From Desulfovibrio sp. (lineage in GTDB: Bacteria > Desulfobacterota > Desulfovibrionia > Desulfovibrionales > Desulfovibrionaceae), in contig VSMX01000016.1 of assembly GCA_009773975.1 (NCBI GenBank), forward strand, positions 17,711 through 23,490: a stretch of 5,780 nucleotides of DNA. The letters are read 5' to 3'. The position numbers and the translations under genes were made by a program. Of the stretch, positions 4,611-5,780 are shown one piece after another; the first letter of the stretch is position 1; every line of letters begins with the position of its first letter. Below the pieces are notes generated by a model. The model ran no database searches. It saw only the letters and a program-made list of their open reading frames with translations, and was not told the origin of the DNA.

Positions 4611-5612
4611 CTAGTCAAAAGAGATTTCGACGCGGCGGTTCATGTAGCGGCCTTCTTCTGTATGGTTGTCATACTTGAAGGACTTGCCGCAACCGATGGC
4701 GGTCATCCGGCTGCCCGGGATGCCCTGCTTCTCAAGGTAATTCTTCACGGAATTTGCGCGGTTCTGCGAAAGGACCTTGTTGTAGGCATCGGAGCCAATG
4801 TAGTCAGTCCAGCCCTTCAGGATAACGCGCTTGTTCGGGTTGGCCTTGATCAGCACGGCGGCTTCGTTCAGGATGCCCTGGGCCTTGTTGTCAAGAGCAT
4901 AGGAGTCAAAGGCAAAGTGTACGCCGCGCAGGACGATAACGTCTTCTTCCTGGCAGAACACGGCAAGCACAAAACGCTCAACGGCGGCATCACTGGTGGC
5001 CAGTTCTTCGCCGCGCACCACGATGCTGTTGGGATTGAGTGCCGCAAGTTCCTTGATTGTGGCTTCACCCTTGGGGTTGTCGGCCAGGGAAATGATGTGG
5101 ACGGTCAGGTCGCGCTGGTTCGCATACATACTGCGAACAACGTCAACCACATTGGCGCCACGGTTGTTGTCGCCGTCGGTTACCAGGATAATGGCGGCAG
5201 GAGCGGCCATGCTGGAAATGAAAGGTTCATATTCCTGGAAGCCGGTGCCCATGCCGGTCATGCGGCCGAAAATCTGGAAGCCGCTCTTCAGTTTGTCAAT
5301 ACCGGCGCTCATGGCCGCGCGATCCCAGGGGCCCTGGGGAATAATCACGCCGTTCGGGGTGATTGTATGCAGGCCGCCGTTGTAATCCAGGGCCGGAATA
5401 GCCGAGTTGATGCGATGCAGCACGTTCTTGGCTACAATGACCTTGTCCATCTTGAGCTGTTTATTTTGCATCATCATGGAACCGGAATAGTCCACGACGA
5501 AGTCAAAGCTGTTTACCTTCTTGCTGCAGTTCGGGGCGGTTGCCGCTGTGGCTGCCACCGCGAGACCCAGAACCAGGGCCGCCGTAAGGGCGAGTGTACG
5601 CAGAGATTTCAT
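4611..5612 (-). CDS. Periplasmic VWA-domain / OmpA-like peptidoglycan-binding protein
   Basis: 333 aa. A signal peptide covers about 1-26 (MKSLRTLALTAALVLGLAVA then Ala/Thr-rich), so the mature protein is exported. A von Willebrand factor A domain covers about 36-215: the MIDAS metal site DYSGS (Asp41, Ser43, Ser45), a likely MIDAS threonine in MGTG (Thr123), and VTDGD (144-148) with Asp146. The OmpA C-terminal domain is about 229-333: VHFAFDSYAL (231-240), GWTDYIGSDAYN (267-278) with Asp270, LSQNRANSV (281-289) with Arg285, and NRRVEI (325-330). Asp270 and Arg285 match the residues that hold diaminopimelate of peptidoglycan; Trp268 replaces the usual His of GHTD. Three Cys (29, 220, 308) could form disulfides. 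VWA domains commonly bind protein partners through metal, so this probably tethers a partner to the cell wall. The start follows GGGAGGCATCATG; the upstream TTG overlaps that site and is rejected. Confidence 0.92.
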   Translation of the reverse strand: MKSLRTLALTAALVLGLAVAATAATAPNCSKKVNSFDFVVDYSGSMMMQNKQLKMDKVIVAKNVLHRINSAIPALDYNGGLHTITPNGVIIPQGPWDRAAMSAGIDKLKSGFQIFGRMTGMGTGFQEYEPFISSMAAPAAIILVTDGDNNRGANVVDVVRSMYANQRDLTVHIISLADNPKGEATIKELAALNPNSIVVRGEELATSDAAVERFVLAVFCQEEDVIVLRGVHFAFDSYALDNKAQGILNEAAVLIKANPNKRVILKGWTDYIGSDAYNKVLSQNRANSVKNYLEKQGIPGSRMTAIGCGKSFKYDNHTEEGRYMNRRVEISFD

Positions 5613-5657
5613 GATGCCTCCCAAAAAACGTTTGTGTGTCGTATTTTATTGCCCGCC

Positions 5658-5685
5658 AATATAAGCGTTCTTGCCGTCATGCCAA
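5658..5685 (-). promoter_or_regulatory. Sigma70-like promoter of the VWA-OmpA gene
   Basis: On the minus strand TTGGCA (5685-5680, five of six consensus bases) and TATATT (5663-5658, five of six) are 16 nt apart. Initiation would fall near 5651, giving a leader of about 40 nt that ends in the GGGAGG ribosome binding site. The TGGCA does not fit a sigma54 pattern, as no GC lies at the matching -12 position. Confidence 0.6.
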
Positions 5686-5780
5686 TTCGCCTCATCCAAC
5701 GCATAACGGCTGCAACTGATTTTTTCTTATGCTCTTTTATGAAAAACCGCAAGCATATTCTCATAACAAAGCAAAAATAC

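Noticed and set aside
4996..5385. 129-residue plus-strand frame
   Set aside because: Shadow of the VWA domain on the opposite strand.

Overview
The window reads as an ordinary chromosomal stretch of a Gram-negative, diderm bacterium. It encodes an outer-membrane-type lipoprotein, a periplasmic OmpA-like peptidoglycan-binding protein, a secreted BOF-fold protein and the MEP-pathway enzyme DXR. G+C is moderate, judged by eye as slightly above half. The gene mix (VWA-OmpA fusion, MJ1255-type glycosyltransferase, YgiW-type protein) and style fit a deltaproteobacterium of the Desulfovibrio type. That placement is inference from memory of the families; there is no rRNA or other marker to fix it.

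Every protein gene I can support lies on the minus strand, so the reading order is right to left. From the right edge: a sigma70-like promoter (5658-5685) drives a VWA-OmpA envelope protein (4611-5612), which ends in a near-perfect bidirectional terminator (4553-4594). Next is a lysine-rich lipoprotein with an unrecognised C-terminal domain (3901-4500), ended by its own hairpin (3859-3891). Then comes a probable operon: dxr (2486-3799), preceded by an 18-bp perfect palindrome; a beta-hydroxyacid dehydrogenase-family reductase 22 nt downstream (1612-2463); a possible 37-codon small ORF (1488-1601); and a secreted YgiW/BOF protein (1064-1450). At the left edge is the N-terminal half of a glycosyltransferase (1-565), which runs off the window.

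The 498-bp gap between the glycosyltransferase start and the BOF gene is the least ordinary part. It contains a strong Rho-independent terminator (761-798) pointing along the plus strand, although no plus-strand protein gene precedes it. Upstream of it are a plausible plus-strand promoter (581-609) and sequence rich in inverted repeats, so I propose a small RNA of about 183 nt (616-798), divergent from the glycosyltransferase. Its first bases repeat, with one change, the plus strand opposite codons 2-7 of the glycosyltransferase. The proposed RNA could therefore pair with the first codons of that mRNA over 15 bp including one G-U. The glycosyltransferase itself has no visible Shine-Dalgarno sequence, and an AT-rich -10-like box would put its transcription start at the A of ATG, suggesting a leaderless message.

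Functionally the genes fall into envelope construction (VWA-OmpA, lipoprotein, BOF protein, glycosyltransferase) and isoprenoid precursor synthesis (dxr). No mobile element, CRISPR array, tRNA or rRNA was seen. The dxr location is odd because its common partners (uppS, cdsA, rseP) are absent on both sides.
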